From: Bacteroides xylanisolvens XB1A
GTDB taxonomy: Bacteria; Bacteroidota; Bacteroidia; Bacteroidales; Bacteroidaceae
Direction of reading: 5' to 3'
NCBI RefSeq assembly: GCF_000210075.1
Contig: NC_021017.1
Span: forward strand, 2,383,235-2,447,234
DNA length: 64,000 nucleotides
Positions 28,978 through 38,714 of the stretch are shown here, one piece after another; within the stretch, counting starts at the first letter, position 1, and every line of letters starts with the position of its first letter. Under the pieces are notes generated by a model, which searched no databases, had not been told where the DNA came from, and saw only the letters and a program-made list of their open reading frames with translations. Both the position numbers and the translations under genes were made by a program.

Positions 28978-30924
28978 TTATTGGTTTCCGACGGTCCAGT
29001 CAGGAGTTTGTACCAAATTCCAATTCTTATCAATATCGTCCTGTGGAATAGGCCACCAATAGCTTATAAATTTACGTGTCTGATATACTGTACGAGTATA
29101 ATATTTATTTCTATAGTCCGCATCGGATACTTTAATATAAGCATTCATGCCATAAAAATCACCATCCAATACTTTCTCGGCTAATTTCCAGCGACGCAGA
29201 TCATTAAAACGAAGTCCAGATTCACAATTCAATTCCACACGCCTTTCTTGACGAATTAACTCGCGCATTTCTACAGGATCTGATGGGGCTGTTATCTTGC
29301 CTTCTTCAGCTGAAACACTATATTCGGGAATACCCGCACGCTCACGAATCAAATTGACATATTTCAAAATCTCATTTTGATTAGCAGTATAAGTCCCCTT
29401 CTCAATGCTATATTCATTCAACGCCTCAGCATAACTTAAATAGATCTCTGCCAAACGACATAGTGCACCATGACGATTTTTATAATCTCCACTGCCTTCT
29501 TTGGGATTTGCAGATGGGTCTACTCTCTTACGTACCAGATAGCCGCTCCACGGAGCGTCATGAGAAGGACCACCGTCTTTACCATCCATATAGAAATCTG
29601 TATTTCTCTTACCACCAATATGCCATTGTTCGTTATGCAGTACTGAAATATAAAAACGAGGTTCGCGGTCACAATACATTTTATAAGTATTGGCATCTAC
29701 AACTACATTTTCATCTTTATTACGATCTCCTTCTGAAGACCCATACTGCCACTTTGTAGAATAAGTCTCTTTTTGCGTACTAAAGCCTGTCTCTGAATAA
29801 TTAGCATCAGGGTTAACTTTAGGAGAACCATCCGAATTATAACCTATAATAGGTCTTTGACCGTTTCTCATGAAAAAAGCATCAACCAAAGATTGGGTTA
29901 TTCCGATCGCTCCCACTCCATTAATACCCAAACCACGTGGAATACAGTTTTTATCATACCATCCACCGGAATCCATTGTGCGAACAAACAGTAATTCTCT
30001 GTTAGCTTCGTTCCATCTCTTCATCACTGCATTCTGATAAGAAAGAAAAGGATCAATATCACCGTTATCCAAATATTCATAATGCAAATGATAGCCAGCG
30101 GCTTCCGCCTCATCGATAACCAGTTTACAAGCATCTACTGCTCTTTTCCATCGTTCCGGATCATGTGCAGAATTAAAGATAGGGGTTCCATCAATGTTTT
30201 TTATATTCGCCAATGCAGGATTACCATTCACCAAGTCGCTAGCAGCAAATAATAACATACGAGCACGCATTGCCAAACATCCAACAGAAGTCACACGGCC
30301 ATATTTCTTATCTTCAGTTTGAGTGGCAGGCAATTGTTTTGAAGCTTCCAGCATTTCTTGATCTGCCCAATCAATTACATTATAAAACGGCTCTTGTTTC
30401 AACATCAGATCATCAGCCGAAGTACTTTCACTAGCCTCGCGAATAATAGGAACTGAACCATAAGCTATAGCCATCATAGAATTATAATAAGCTATAAAGA
30501 AACGGCATTCAGCTTTCATAAAGTCTACTTCTTCAGCCGGTACAGCCTCCAATGGGTGAGCATGTTTTATAAACAAATAAGCAGAACGAATATATTTGGG
30601 ATAAGTATTCCAATAAGCAATTACCCCGGGATTGTCTGCTGTCCAGTTACCTTTTTGATATTGAATGGCTTTAAATCCTTGCGCTTCCCAACCAACTGAA
30701 GGAATCAGTTCATCAGCTATGGCATCGGGACCATCATAAGTATAATATTCGGGCAGGCCGCGATAAATATATGCCAGCCAACGTTCCATATTCTTTTTAT
30801 TCTCAAATACTGATTCTAAATCCAACTGGTCATCCGGTTGCTTATCCAGATAATCAGAACAAGAAGAAAAAGTAAATGTCGTAATAATACTTAGTACTAT
30901 AAATTTTAATATGCTATTTTTCAT
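28978..30924 (-). CDS. SusD-like glycan-binding outer-membrane lipoprotein
   Basis: A 648-residue RagB/SusD-family protein. The lipobox TFSSCSDYLDKQPDD gives a lipid cysteine near residue 22. The TPR-like helices and the C-terminal RRVELNCESGLRFNDLRRWK block are diagnostic of the family. It forms the lid over the SusC barrel and captures the glycan. The gene follows susC by 11 bp. Confidence 0.96.
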   Translation of the reverse strand: MKNSILKFIVLSIITTFTFSSCSDYLDKQPDDQLDLESVFENKKNMERWLAYIYRGLPEYYTYDGPDAIADELIPSVGWEAQGFKAIQYQKGNWTADNPGVIAYWNTYPKYIRSAYLFIKHAHPLEAVPAEEVDFMKAECRFFIAYYNSMMAIAYGSVPIIREASESTSADDLMLKQEPFYNVIDWADQEMLEASKQLPATQTEDKKYGRVTSVGCLAMRARMLLFAASDLVNGNPALANIKNIDGTPIFNSAHDPERWKRAVDACKLVIDEAEAAGYHLHYEYLDNGDIDPFLSYQNAVMKRWNEANRELLFVRTMDSGGWYDKNCIPRGLGINGVGAIGITQSLVDAFFMRNGQRPIIGYNSDGSPKVNPDANYSETGFSTQKETYSTKWQYGSSEGDRNKDENVVVDANTYKMYCDREPRFYISVLHNEQWHIGGKRNTDFYMDGKDGGPSHDAPWSGYLVRKRVDPSANPKEGSGDYKNRHGALCRLAEIYLSYAEALNEYSIEKGTYTANQNEILKYVNLIRERAGIPEYSVSAEEGKITAPSDPVEMRELIRQERRVELNCESGLRFNDLRRWKLAEKVLDGDFYGMNAYIKVSDADYRNKYYTRTVYQTRKFISYWWPIPQDDIDKNWNLVQTPDWTVGNQ

Positions 30925-30935
30925 ATGCGCTATTA

Positions 30936-33900
30936 TTAGAATTTAATTTCAAAACCTGCAGATAACGATTTCATAATTGGGTACGCAGCCCCTGTAGTAT
31001 TTTCGACTTCCGGATCCCACAAATCAAATTTTGAGAATGTTAAAAGATTTGTTCCTCTCACGAAAAGACGAATGCCTGATATAACTGTAGTATTTCTCCA
31101 CAAATTCTTTGGTAAGGAATAACCAAGTTCAATGTTTTTTAAACGTAAAAAACTCATATTCCGCAGCCACCATGTAGATGGTTGGTTATTATTACTATTT
31201 ATACCGTCATCCAATCGCGGATAAAATACGTTCTGACTTGGGTTGTCTACAGTCCAACGATCATTTGCATTAGTAAACATATTGCCTGTCACTCCTCTAT
31301 TGGCACCCGGAATAATGCTTGATCCTAAAATATTCCAACTACGACCTATTCCTTGAAAGAGAGCTCCAAAATCTAGATCCTTATATTTCATATTCAGTCC
31401 AAAGCCATATACTATCTCCGGATCTTTTGTTCCTCCGATTGGCGATTTATCAAATACGTCCACTTTACCATCACCATTGACATCCCTGTATCTGATATCT
31501 CCCGGGCGGAGTTTGCTTACAAAACTTTGAGTCGGAATTCCTTCTTTCAGTTTACCTGTACTTACGTCTTCAAAATCGTCTTCTGTAAACAAACCTTCTG
31601 CTATATAGCCAGTTAATTGCCCTACCGGATGTCCTGTTTCAGCACGGTTAGTACCAACTACTGCACTAGGTTCATCCTTTTCTGTTATTTCATTATGAGC
31701 ATAGGTAAATGTTCCCATTAAGCTGACAAATAAGTCTTTGCCAAACTGTTTATTAACATTTAAGGAAACTTCTACACCCTGATTAGTCACTTTTCCAAAA
31801 TTCTTCCAAGGCTGCTTCATAAATCCAGCCGTCATCGGAACAGACTCACGTGGCATAAATATATCTTTACGGCGTTCGTCGAAATAATCTAATTGCAAAT
31901 CAATCATACCATTCAGGAAACCTAGCTCAACCCCCAAATTCATCTTATTAACAATCTCCCACGTCAAATCTTGTACAGCAAACTCACCTTCCGCCATACC
32001 AGTTAAACCATAACTACTATCCAATCCCCATTTATACATGTTTAATGTATCATAGTCATCGGTAATTGTAGAAAGGTACGCAAAACGGCGTCCACCTAAA
32101 TTAGCATTACCTACCTGACCATAAGACGCACGCAATTTCAATTTAGATATGACCTTACGCAATGGTTGCATAAATGCCTCTTCCGATACAATCCAGCCAA
32201 TTGCTCCTGAAGGGAAAAAGCCATAACGCTTGCCTTTGGCAAAATTTTCAGAGCCATTATAGCCAAAATTAAATTCACCTACATATTTACCCGAATAGGT
32301 ATAAGATGCACGTCCTGCCAATCCCTGATTACGGTAAGGCAACTTGCTTCCATCATCATAATTACGACGATTAAACAATAACATTGCAGCAACGGAATGT
32401 TTCTCTGCGAATGTACGGTCATAAGACAAAGTTGCTTCCATATATACGCTCTTATTTCCATAGTCACCGCTTTTTGAGTAATCCAGGAAATTAGTACCAT
32501 TGGATTTTGATGCTATAATCAAATTACCTTCATCATCACGTCCTGTAGCAGGTACATAATAATCCGGTGTCTTTCCACGAGAAACAGTACCTGAAGAAAA
32601 CCTGTCAAATGAGAATGTACCTTTTACTTTCAATCCCGGAAGTAAGAATTTCAAATCTTGTTCTACAGAAAACAGTGTTTCAATCTTACTGTCACTTCTT
32701 CTTTTATATCCACTTTGAGTAGCCCATGCCCAAACGTTTGGCTCCTCTGTTGTCGGTATCTGTCCACTGGAATACTGTGCAGGGAAAGCATGAGGTACAG
32801 CAACGAACGCTTTCTGGAAAATTTGAGATATATCTTTCGTTGTAGAATTTCTATCTTGCAAATATCCACCAATATTAAAACGTAATTGCGTAGTAGGACT
32901 TAATTTCAAATCCACATTAGAACGAACGTTATAACGTTGCAATTTAATAGTAGGATCCCAATCATAGCTTTTATCACGTTTCAAAATACCACGTTCATTA
33001 TACGCAGCAGCAACAAAAGAATAACGTAATGTCTCCGTACCACCAGAAATATCTACTGTTACACGCTGATTCGAAGCATAATCATTTGCAATTGCATCCA
33101 TCCAATTCACGTCCGGATATAAATCAGGATCATAACCTGCACGAGTTTTTGCAATACGATCTGTATATTTAGGCTGTTGTCCTGTATCCATCAAGATATC
33201 ATCCAAAACCTGCATATAATCTGCCGCACCCAAATACTCGGGAAGTTTAACTGGCTGTGTAGCTGCAAATTCAGCCTTTACAGTCACACGAGGTTTACCA
33301 ACTTGTCCGCGTTTTGTATTAATTAAAATAACACCATTAGCTCCCCGCACTCCATAAACAGCACTTGCAGCAGCATCTTTCAACACAGAAAAAGATTCTA
33401 TCTCTTCAGGATCAATATTATTCAAATCGCGTTCTATACCATCAATCAAAACCAATGGGTTTTGTCCGGCATCCTGGAATGTACTAATACCACGAATCCA
33501 GAAAGAAGAATTATCATATCCCGGTTCACCAGAACGTTGCACAGCTAATACACCGGCAACTGTACCAGCCAGATTATTACTTATTGAACGAGTAGTAGAA
33601 ACCTTTAACTTTGCAGGTTCAATCGTTGTGATAGAACCAACAACAGACTCTTTCTTTTGTGCGCCATAGGCAACCACTACAACCTCATCTAATTGACCAA
33701 CATCTTCTACCATTTGTACATTAACAACCTTTCGGTTATTAACAACCTCTTCTTTAGGAATAAAACCAATATAACGGAAAGAAAGCACAGATTTTCTTTC
33801 AGGAACAATAATACTATAATTACCATTCATGTCTGTCAATGCATGCACTGTGGAATCATTTTTCAAAATGATTGTTACACCAATCAAAGGCTCACCTTTT

Positions 33901-34325
33901 TCATCTGAAACGTTACCTGTTACCTTAATACCCTTTTGTTGTATAGTTTGCTGTACTTTAGGAGCTTCTGGCACCGAAATAGTAATTTGTCTTCCCGACA
34001 TCTTATAATTCAGTCCTGTCTCTGAGAACAACTCTTTTAATACAGCATCTATTTTCTTATTGGAAACTGAAATGGAGACTTTGTTATTCAGATTTTTCTG
34101 AACATTAGCAGAGTAAATAAAAATATACTTACTATGTTTTTCGATATAATCTAAAATATCTTTAACTGTAACATTCTCATACTGTACTGAGAATAAATCT
34201 TCTTCGGAATTCCAACTAATAGAATTAGTACCGAATGAAGAGAATGGAATCATAAAAAAGACGTTTATAATGCAAAAAAGCTTAAGTCTTTTCTTTAAGT
34301 GTAAAAAAATAGTTTTCTTTACCAT
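30936..34325 (-). CDS. SusC-like TonB-dependent outer-membrane transporter with N-terminal STN domain
   Basis: An 1129-residue protein. After the signal sequence, residues 45-115 form an STN (secretin/TonB short N-terminal) domain (VKDILDYIEKHSKYIFIYSA). A carboxypeptidase-D-like domain (GNVSDEKGEPLIGVTI) follows, then the plug with SVYGVRGANGVILINTKRG and a 22-strand barrel. STN-bearing SusC proteins signal through a FecR anti-sigma factor, and fecR and a sigma gene sit just upstream. The protein therefore both imports oligosaccharides with TonB energy and reports their presence. Confidence 0.96.
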   Translation of the reverse strand: MVKKTIFLHLKKRLKLFCIINVFFMIPFSSFGTNSISWNSEEDLFSVQYENVTVKDILDYIEKHSKYIFIYSANVQKNLNNKVSISVSNKKIDAVLKELFSETGLNYKMSGRQITISVPEAPKVQQTIQQKGIKVTGNVSDEKGEPLIGVTIILKNDSTVHALTDMNGNYSIIVPERKSVLSFRYIGFIPKEEVVNNRKVVNVQMVEDVGQLDEVVVVAYGAQKKESVVGSITTIEPAKLKVSTTRSISNNLAGTVAGVLAVQRSGEPGYDNSSFWIRGISTFQDAGQNPLVLIDGIERDLNNIDPEEIESFSVLKDAAASAVYGVRGANGVILINTKRGQVGKPRVTVKAEFAATQPVKLPEYLGAADYMQVLDDILMDTGQQPKYTDRIAKTRAGYDPDLYPDVNWMDAIANDYASNQRVTVDISGGTETLRYSFVAAAYNERGILKRDKSYDWDPTIKLQRYNVRSNVDLKLSPTTQLRFNIGGYLQDRNSTTKDISQIFQKAFVAVPHAFPAQYSSGQIPTTEEPNVWAWATQSGYKRRSDSKIETLFSVEQDLKFLLPGLKVKGTFSFDRFSSGTVSRGKTPDYYVPATGRDDEGNLIIASKSNGTNFLDYSKSGDYGNKSVYMEATLSYDRTFAEKHSVAAMLLFNRRNYDDGSKLPYRNQGLAGRASYTYSGKYVGEFNFGYNGSENFAKGKRYGFFPSGAIGWIVSEEAFMQPLRKVISKLKLRASYGQVGNANLGGRRFAYLSTITDDYDTLNMYKWGLDSSYGLTGMAEGEFAVQDLTWEIVNKMNLGVELGFLNGMIDLQLDYFDERRKDIFMPRESVPMTAGFMKQPWKNFGKVTNQGVEVSLNVNKQFGKDLFVSLMGTFTYAHNEITEKDEPSAVVGTNRAETGHPVGQLTGYIAEGLFTEDDFEDVSTGKLKEGIPTQSFVSKLRPGDIRYRDVNGDGKVDVFDKSPIGGTKDPEIVYGFGLNMKYKDLDFGALFQGIGRSWNILGSSIIPGANRGVTGNMFTNANDRWTVDNPSQNVFYPRLDDGINSNNNQPSTWWLRNMSFLRLKNIELGYSLPKNLWRNTTVISGIRLFVRGTNLLTFSKFDLWDPEVENTTGAAYPIMKSLSAGFEIKF

Positions 34326-34382
34326 AAAAATTTCTTTTTAGGTTAACAATTTTGGATTTATTGATTTAACTAGGGAATTACT

Positions 34383-34412
34383 ATCGGGTAAATACGGCAA
34401 TATTTATCCGAT
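34383..34412. promoter_or_regulatory. Hairpin between the anti-sigma gene and susC
   Basis: ATCGGGTAAATA (34383-34394) pairs with TATTTATCCGAT (34401-34412) around a 6-nt loop. A T8 run follows on the plus strand, so it resembles a terminator for that direction. In the PUL direction it lies in the fecR-susC gap, where an ECF-dependent susC promoter is expected; I cannot assign that promoter by motif. Confidence 0.5.
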
Positions 34413-34476
34413 TTTTTTTGTCATAATGGCAGTCTGTTCTTCATAGGCAAACATATTAAAAGATTAATTAAAAAAA

Positions 34477-35592
34477 TTATTTATTTAAATATATACTAGT
34501 ATCACTTTTTTCGATCGTGAATGGCAGGGTTTGCTGAATACATTCAATCACCTCGTCTATATCATCTTTCAAATCTAATTTCCCATACACTTTTTCTTTA
34601 CCAATAATTGGCTCACATTGAATAGATATACCATAGTAGATGCTTAGTCTTTGAATGATCTGCGACAAATCATTACCATTCAATAACATGATCCCCTCTA
34701 CCCAACTAATATACTCTGCTACATCAACTTGCTTCTGATAAGCAATTGTACCATTTGCTATATTCAACAGATCATTAGGATTCAAACGTGCTTTCTTTTC
34801 ATTCTTATCAGTAACTTCTACCGCACCTTCCACCAATACAATATTAGTTGTTCCTCCTTTATAATTCGAGATATTGAACTTCGTTCCTAACACTTGCAGT
34901 TTAAAATCATCAGACTCCACTATAAAAGGATGTTTCTTATCATGCGCAACTTCCAGGAAAACTTCTCCTTGGGCATAGATTTTACGAATGTCTCCTTTAA
35001 AACAACGAGGATAAATCACTTTTGACTGGGAATTAACGACCAGCCGAGTCCCATCAGACAATTCTACTCTAGCCCTTTTCCCCGCAGGAACAAGCAACTG
35101 ATTATATTCTTGTTCCTCTTTGGTTTTCTCTTCTTTCTCTTTTATCACTTGTGAATTGACAGCAACTTTCCCCTCTTTCGAATACTTAATGAAAACATCT
35201 TCATCCAAATTAAGCTGTTCCTTGGAAGTAATAAGAGTCACTTCCTCAACAGATTGGCTATCCATTTCTTCAGCAATAGCCTGGAAGTCTAAATTAACAC
35301 TTCCATTCTGATTAAAAAAATAAATAGTTGAAATGCAAATCAAAAAGGAAGCAGCAATAGAAGCTGAAGCAACTAAGAAATATTTCTTTCTGCGCTTCAT
35401 AGCATCTTTTCGCATCTTTCGTTGAGTCTTCTCTATGATAGAAGATGAATCAATCTTTTCCTGCACACAATTTTCCCAAAAGAATTTCAACTTCTCAGCA
35501 TCAGGCATAGAAGTAAAATCATCCTCAATATTTTCTTGAGAATTCAATTTACTAAATAAATCTGCGAGACGATGGTATTCTTTCAAGCTCAT
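34477..35592 (-). CDS. FecR-family anti-sigma factor
   Basis: A 371-residue single-pass inner-membrane protein. The N-terminal cytoplasmic part (about residues 1-70) binds the sigma factor. A transmembrane segment spans about residues 72-92 (VASASIAASFLICISTIYFF). The periplasmic FecR domain begins at LLVPAGKRARVELSDGTRL, and a C-terminal STN-binding region ends the protein. It sits between the sigma gene and the STN-bearing susC, completing a trans-envelope switch for this PUL. Confidence 0.94.
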   Translation of the reverse strand: MSLKEYHRLADLFSKLNSQENIEDDFTSMPDAEKLKFFWENCVQEKIDSSSIIEKTQRKMRKDAMKRRKKYFLVASASIAASFLICISTIYFFNQNGSVNLDFQAIAEEMDSQSVEEVTLITSKEQLNLDEDVFIKYSKEGKVAVNSQVIKEKEEKTKEEQEYNQLLVPAGKRARVELSDGTRLVVNSQSKVIYPRCFKGDIRKIYAQGEVFLEVAHDKKHPFIVESDDFKLQVLGTKFNISNYKGGTTNIVLVEGAVEVTDKNEKKARLNPNDLLNIANGTIAYQKQVDVAEYISWVEGIMLLNGNDLSQIIQRLSIYYGISIQCEPIIGKEKVYGKLDLKDDIDEVIECIQQTLPFTIEKSDTSIYLNK

Positions 35593-35747
35593 AATCCTAT
35601 TTTAATGTTGTTCTATAGATAAAGACGCAACTAAAAAAAAAATCTCCCAGTCAAAAATGATTTTTTTTCATTTTTCGGGTAAAAAGAATAAAAGTGGAGT
35701 TAGCTATGTGAAAAAATAAGGCATTAATAAGCAGGAGAGTAAAAAAC

Positions 35748-36299
35748 TTAGCTCTTGCGAGATTTCATATTCAATCTTTTAGCAATTTCATCTAACGCAA
35801 AAGCAATATGGTTATTGATAGTCTTCACTGATATGTTCAACATATCTGCAATATCTTTATAAGGAAGCCCGTCTATTTTTGCTAAGAAAAAGACATGTTT
35901 ACACTTGGGAGGAAGTTGTTGAATGGCGTCATTAATTTTAGCCATTTCTTCCTTACTAATCATCTCCTCGGCTGGAGATTGAACCGGCTCAAAAATAAAA
36001 TCTTCGATATCATCAAATGACAATTCATACTTTCCAGTTTCCTTCCGCAAAAAAGAAATCGCTTTTCGATAGGTGATTGTCTGGATCCAAGCATTCATAT
36101 TGCCAATTTCAGCCAGACTTTTTCTATTTTTCCAAACTTCAAAAAAAACATCACTCACAATCTCTTCAGCTGACTCCTTCTGGCCAAGTAGCGCAAATGT
36201 ATAGTGATATAAACGCGAAGAATAATGCTCCATAAAACGATTGAAAGCAATTTCATCGCCGTCTACTATTCTACATATTTCATTATTCTCAAGTTTCAC
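35748..36299 (-). CDS. ECF-type RNA polymerase sigma factor
   Basis: A 183-residue sigma-70-family factor with a GTG start at 36299; no better upstream start is visible. Region 2 is seen as ALLGQKESAEEIVSDVFFEV near residues 37-56 and region 4 as LPYKDIADMLNISVKTINNH near residues 147-166. It would direct polymerase to the PUL when the downstream FecR protein releases it. Confidence 0.94.
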   Translation of the reverse strand: MKLENNEICRIVDGDEIAFNRFMEHYSSRLYHYTFALLGQKESAEEIVSDVFFEVWKNRKSLAEIGNMNAWIQTITYRKAISFLRKETGKYELSFDDIEDFIFEPVQSPAEEMISKEEMAKINDAIQQLPPKCKHVFFLAKIDGLPYKDIADMLNISVKTINNHIAFALDEIAKRLNMKSRKS

Positions 36300-36339
36300 A
36301 GAAGTATTTATAGATTATTTCCAATTAACAAAATTGAGC

Positions 36340-36347
36340 CAAATATA
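36340..36347 (-). promoter_or_regulatory. -7-like box upstream of the sigma gene
   Basis: CAAATATA on the plus strand reads TATATTTG on the minus strand, 41 bp before the sigma gene. I find no well-spaced -33 box. Confidence 0.45.
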
Positions 36348-36444
36348 GCAGTATCGTATCAATTACGAAAATAAAACACCATAAAAAGGAATTAAAAGTT
36401 ATCAATTATAGAAAAATGGCTATAATAAAAACATTACCATTTAG

Positions 36445-37671
36445 CTATAAAAGTCTCTTACTTAGATAACGTACAGGATACCATACGGAGAGAAAACCAA
36501 CGGCTAAAACTGTGATAAAGATTAATACGACATCCCAAGCGTGAACGCTGACAGGATAGGCATCTACAACAAAAGTACCACCACCGCCCCCCAATGAAAT
36601 TATACCGAATTTCTGTTGTATAAAACATAGGATTAAGCCCAGGACAATACCGGAAATAGCGCCAGAAAGAGAAATGAGACGTCCTTCAAAGAGGAATATT
36701 CGGGAGATGAGTTTATCACTAGCTCCAAGACTCCGCAAAGTTACTACATCATCCTTCTTATCCAAGATCAACATAGAAAGAGAGCCTATCACATTAAAAC
36801 AGGCTATCATTAAAATAAAAGTGAGGAACAAATAAGAGATTAGTTTCTCTATCTCCATAATACGGAAAATATCTGCCTGTTGCTGATAACGATTCTGAAC
36901 AACAAAATCATCACCTAGTATGTTTTCTATTTTAGATTGTACCGATGAAGTATTTACATTAGGTTTCAATTTCAATTCCATCGCAGAGACTTCTGTTGTA
37001 TAATCCAGAAGCTGACGAAGAAAATCAAGAGAAGTCAAAATATATTTTCCATCATATTCTTGCTGATTCACCACAAATACGACACCTGGAGAATACAGAT
37101 AATCGCGGTTAAAAGAAGCGCCGGGATTTGCCATATTCACTTTGGCATTTCGTTTGGGAAGATATATCTGAAGAGGATCGACAAACTCCAAACCAGTTCC
37201 CAAAGTCGCAACCAATTCCACTCCCATGACGCCATAATTCACGATCGAATCATGAAGAACGAATTCTCCCGCGCCATAAAGTATGCTGTCTATGGCCGTC
37301 AGTTCTTCAAAATTATCCTCCACCCCTTTTAGTACAACCATAGCCTGACGGTCCTTGTATTGCACCATTGCATTCTCTTCGAGCGTCTCTGTAAACACCT
37401 CCACTTCAGGAAGCGCACAAACGGCACGAATCCGTTCATCTTGTGCATCAAAAACCTTTCCTTCACGGACCGTAATTTTCAACTGCGGATCAAAAGCCGT
37501 AAAAAAGCTGGCCACCATATCCTGAAAACCATTAAAAACAGAAAGAGTGCAAACCAAAGCAAGCGTAGCAAGAGCCACTCCACATACGGAAATGCCGGAT
37601 ATGATATTAATAGCATTATGCTTTTTCTTTGAAAAAAGATAACGCCTGGCTATATAAAAAGGGAAGTTCAC
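36445..37671 (-). CDS. ABC transporter permease of the LolC/LolE (FtsX-like) family
   Basis: A 408-residue inner-membrane protein with a GTG start. It opens with FYIARRYLFSKKKHNAINII, typical of LolC/E. One transmembrane helix near residues 25-45 is followed by a large periplasmic domain and three C-terminal helices (FtsX domain, from about residue 270). LolCE-type permeases release lipoproteins from the inner membrane for transport to the outer membrane. The ATPase partner is not in the neighbourhood. It follows rbfA in the same direction with 17 bp between them. Confidence 0.85.
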   Translation of the reverse strand: MNFPFYIARRYLFSKKKHNAINIISGISVCGVALATLALVCTLSVFNGFQDMVASFFTAFDPQLKITVREGKVFDAQDERIRAVCALPEVEVFTETLEENAMVQYKDRQAMVVLKGVEDNFEELTAIDSILYGAGEFVLHDSIVNYGVMGVELVATLGTGLEFVDPLQIYLPKRNAKVNMANPGASFNRDYLYSPGVVFVVNQQEYDGKYILTSLDFLRQLLDYTTEVSAMELKLKPNVNTSSVQSKIENILGDDFVVQNRYQQQADIFRIMEIEKLISYLFLTFILMIACFNVIGSLSMLILDKKDDVVTLRSLGASDKLISRIFLFEGRLISLSGAISGIVLGLILCFIQQKFGIISLGGGGGTFVVDAYPVSVHAWDVVLIFITVLAVGFLSVWYPVRYLSKRLL

Positions 37672-37688
37672 CTCTGCAATGAATTATT

Positions 37689-38021
37689 TCACTTCAGCAA
37701 TGAATCTATTTTCTCAATATAATCCAATGAATCATCCACGAAGAATTTCAGTTCAGGAATGATACGTAGCTGGTGACGTACACGAGTCCCAAGCTCATAA
37801 CGAATGGATTTCATATTGTTATTGATATTCTTCACCATCTCTTCTGCTTTCTCTGAAGGAAAAACACTAAGGTAGACACGGGCAATACTCATATCAGGAC
37901 TGATACGAACTGCGCTAACAGAGACCAATGTACCCGGCATGGACTTTGTTTGAAGCAGGAATATCTCACTTAGCTCTTTCTGCAACAGGCGAGATATCTT
38001 ATTCTGTCTGGTTGTTTCCAT
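37689..38021 (-). CDS. rbfA: 30S ribosome-binding factor RbfA
   Basis: A 110-residue KH-like protein. The family features RISRLLQKELSEIF near the N-terminus, the central VSAVRISPDMSIARVYLSVF strand and the C-terminal PELKFFVDDSLDYIEKIDSLL are all present. RbfA assists maturation of the 16S rRNA 5' end and 30S assembly. Length matches the family. Confidence 0.93.
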   Translation of the reverse strand: METTRQNKISRLLQKELSEIFLLQTKSMPGTLVSVSAVRISPDMSIARVYLSVFPSEKAEEMVKNINNNMKSIRYELGTRVRHQLRIIPELKFFVDDSLDYIEKIDSLLK

Positions 38022-38037
38022 AAAGTTATTTACTGTT

Positions 38038-38694
38038 TTACGATTTACTACTTACTATTTTCTTCCTTATGATCGTTAATCCGTCACGCAAAGGAAGTAT
38101 TACTTTTTCCACTCGCACATCTTGTGCTACCAAATCATTAAAGGCTTTAATACCAATTGTTTGAGCGTCCGTATTGCGAGGCTGTTCAAGCACATGCCCG
38201 TCCCACAAAGTATTATCAGCAATGATATATCCGCCTTCGGAAAGATACGCCAATGTCATCTCGTAGTATTCAATATACTTACGTTTATCACCATCAATAA
38301 AAGCCATATCAAAAGTAACACCTAAACGCGGAACAAGTTCTAAAGCATCACCTATATAAAAACGAATTTTATCAGCAAACGGTGATTTCTCCAGCCATGG
38401 ACGGGTAAAGTCCTCTTGTTCATCATTGATCTCAAACGTATGCAACAGTCCACCTTCCGGCAGACCTTCCGCCAAACAAAGGGCGGAGTAGCCGCTATAC
38501 GTTCCGATTTCCAATATCTGACGAGGCTGAATCATTTCTACAAACATCTTCAGCATCCGTCCCTGCAAATGCCCGGAAGCCATACGAGGACGAAGGAGCT
38601 TTACATGCGTATCCCGATAGAGCGATTTCAAGTAATCGCTCTCGGGATCAATATGCTGCAAAATATATTCGTCTATCGATTCGGTTTCCTGCAT
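38038..38694 (-). CDS. SAM-dependent O-methyltransferase (catechol-O-methyltransferase-like)
   Basis: A 218-residue Rossmann-fold enzyme. The SAM site is ILEIGTYSGYSALCLAEGLP near residues 60-79. FDMAFIDGDKRKYIEYYE near residue 130 holds the metal-binding aspartates, and IADNTLWDGHV is the third family block. This O-methyltransferase family acts on small hydroxylated substrates; the natural substrate in Bacteroides is unknown. It lies 16 bp upstream of rbfA. Confidence 0.9.
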   Translation of the reverse strand: MQETESIDEYILQHIDPESDYLKSLYRDTHVKLLRPRMASGHLQGRMLKMFVEMIQPRQILEIGTYSGYSALCLAEGLPEGGLLHTFEINDEQEDFTRPWLEKSPFADKIRFYIGDALELVPRLGVTFDMAFIDGDKRKYIEYYEMTLAYLSEGGYIIADNTLWDGHVLEQPRNTDAQTIGIKAFNDLVAQDVRVEKVILPLRDGLTIIRKKIVSSKS

Positions 38695-38714
38695 AAAACT
38701 TACCTCTTTAAAAA

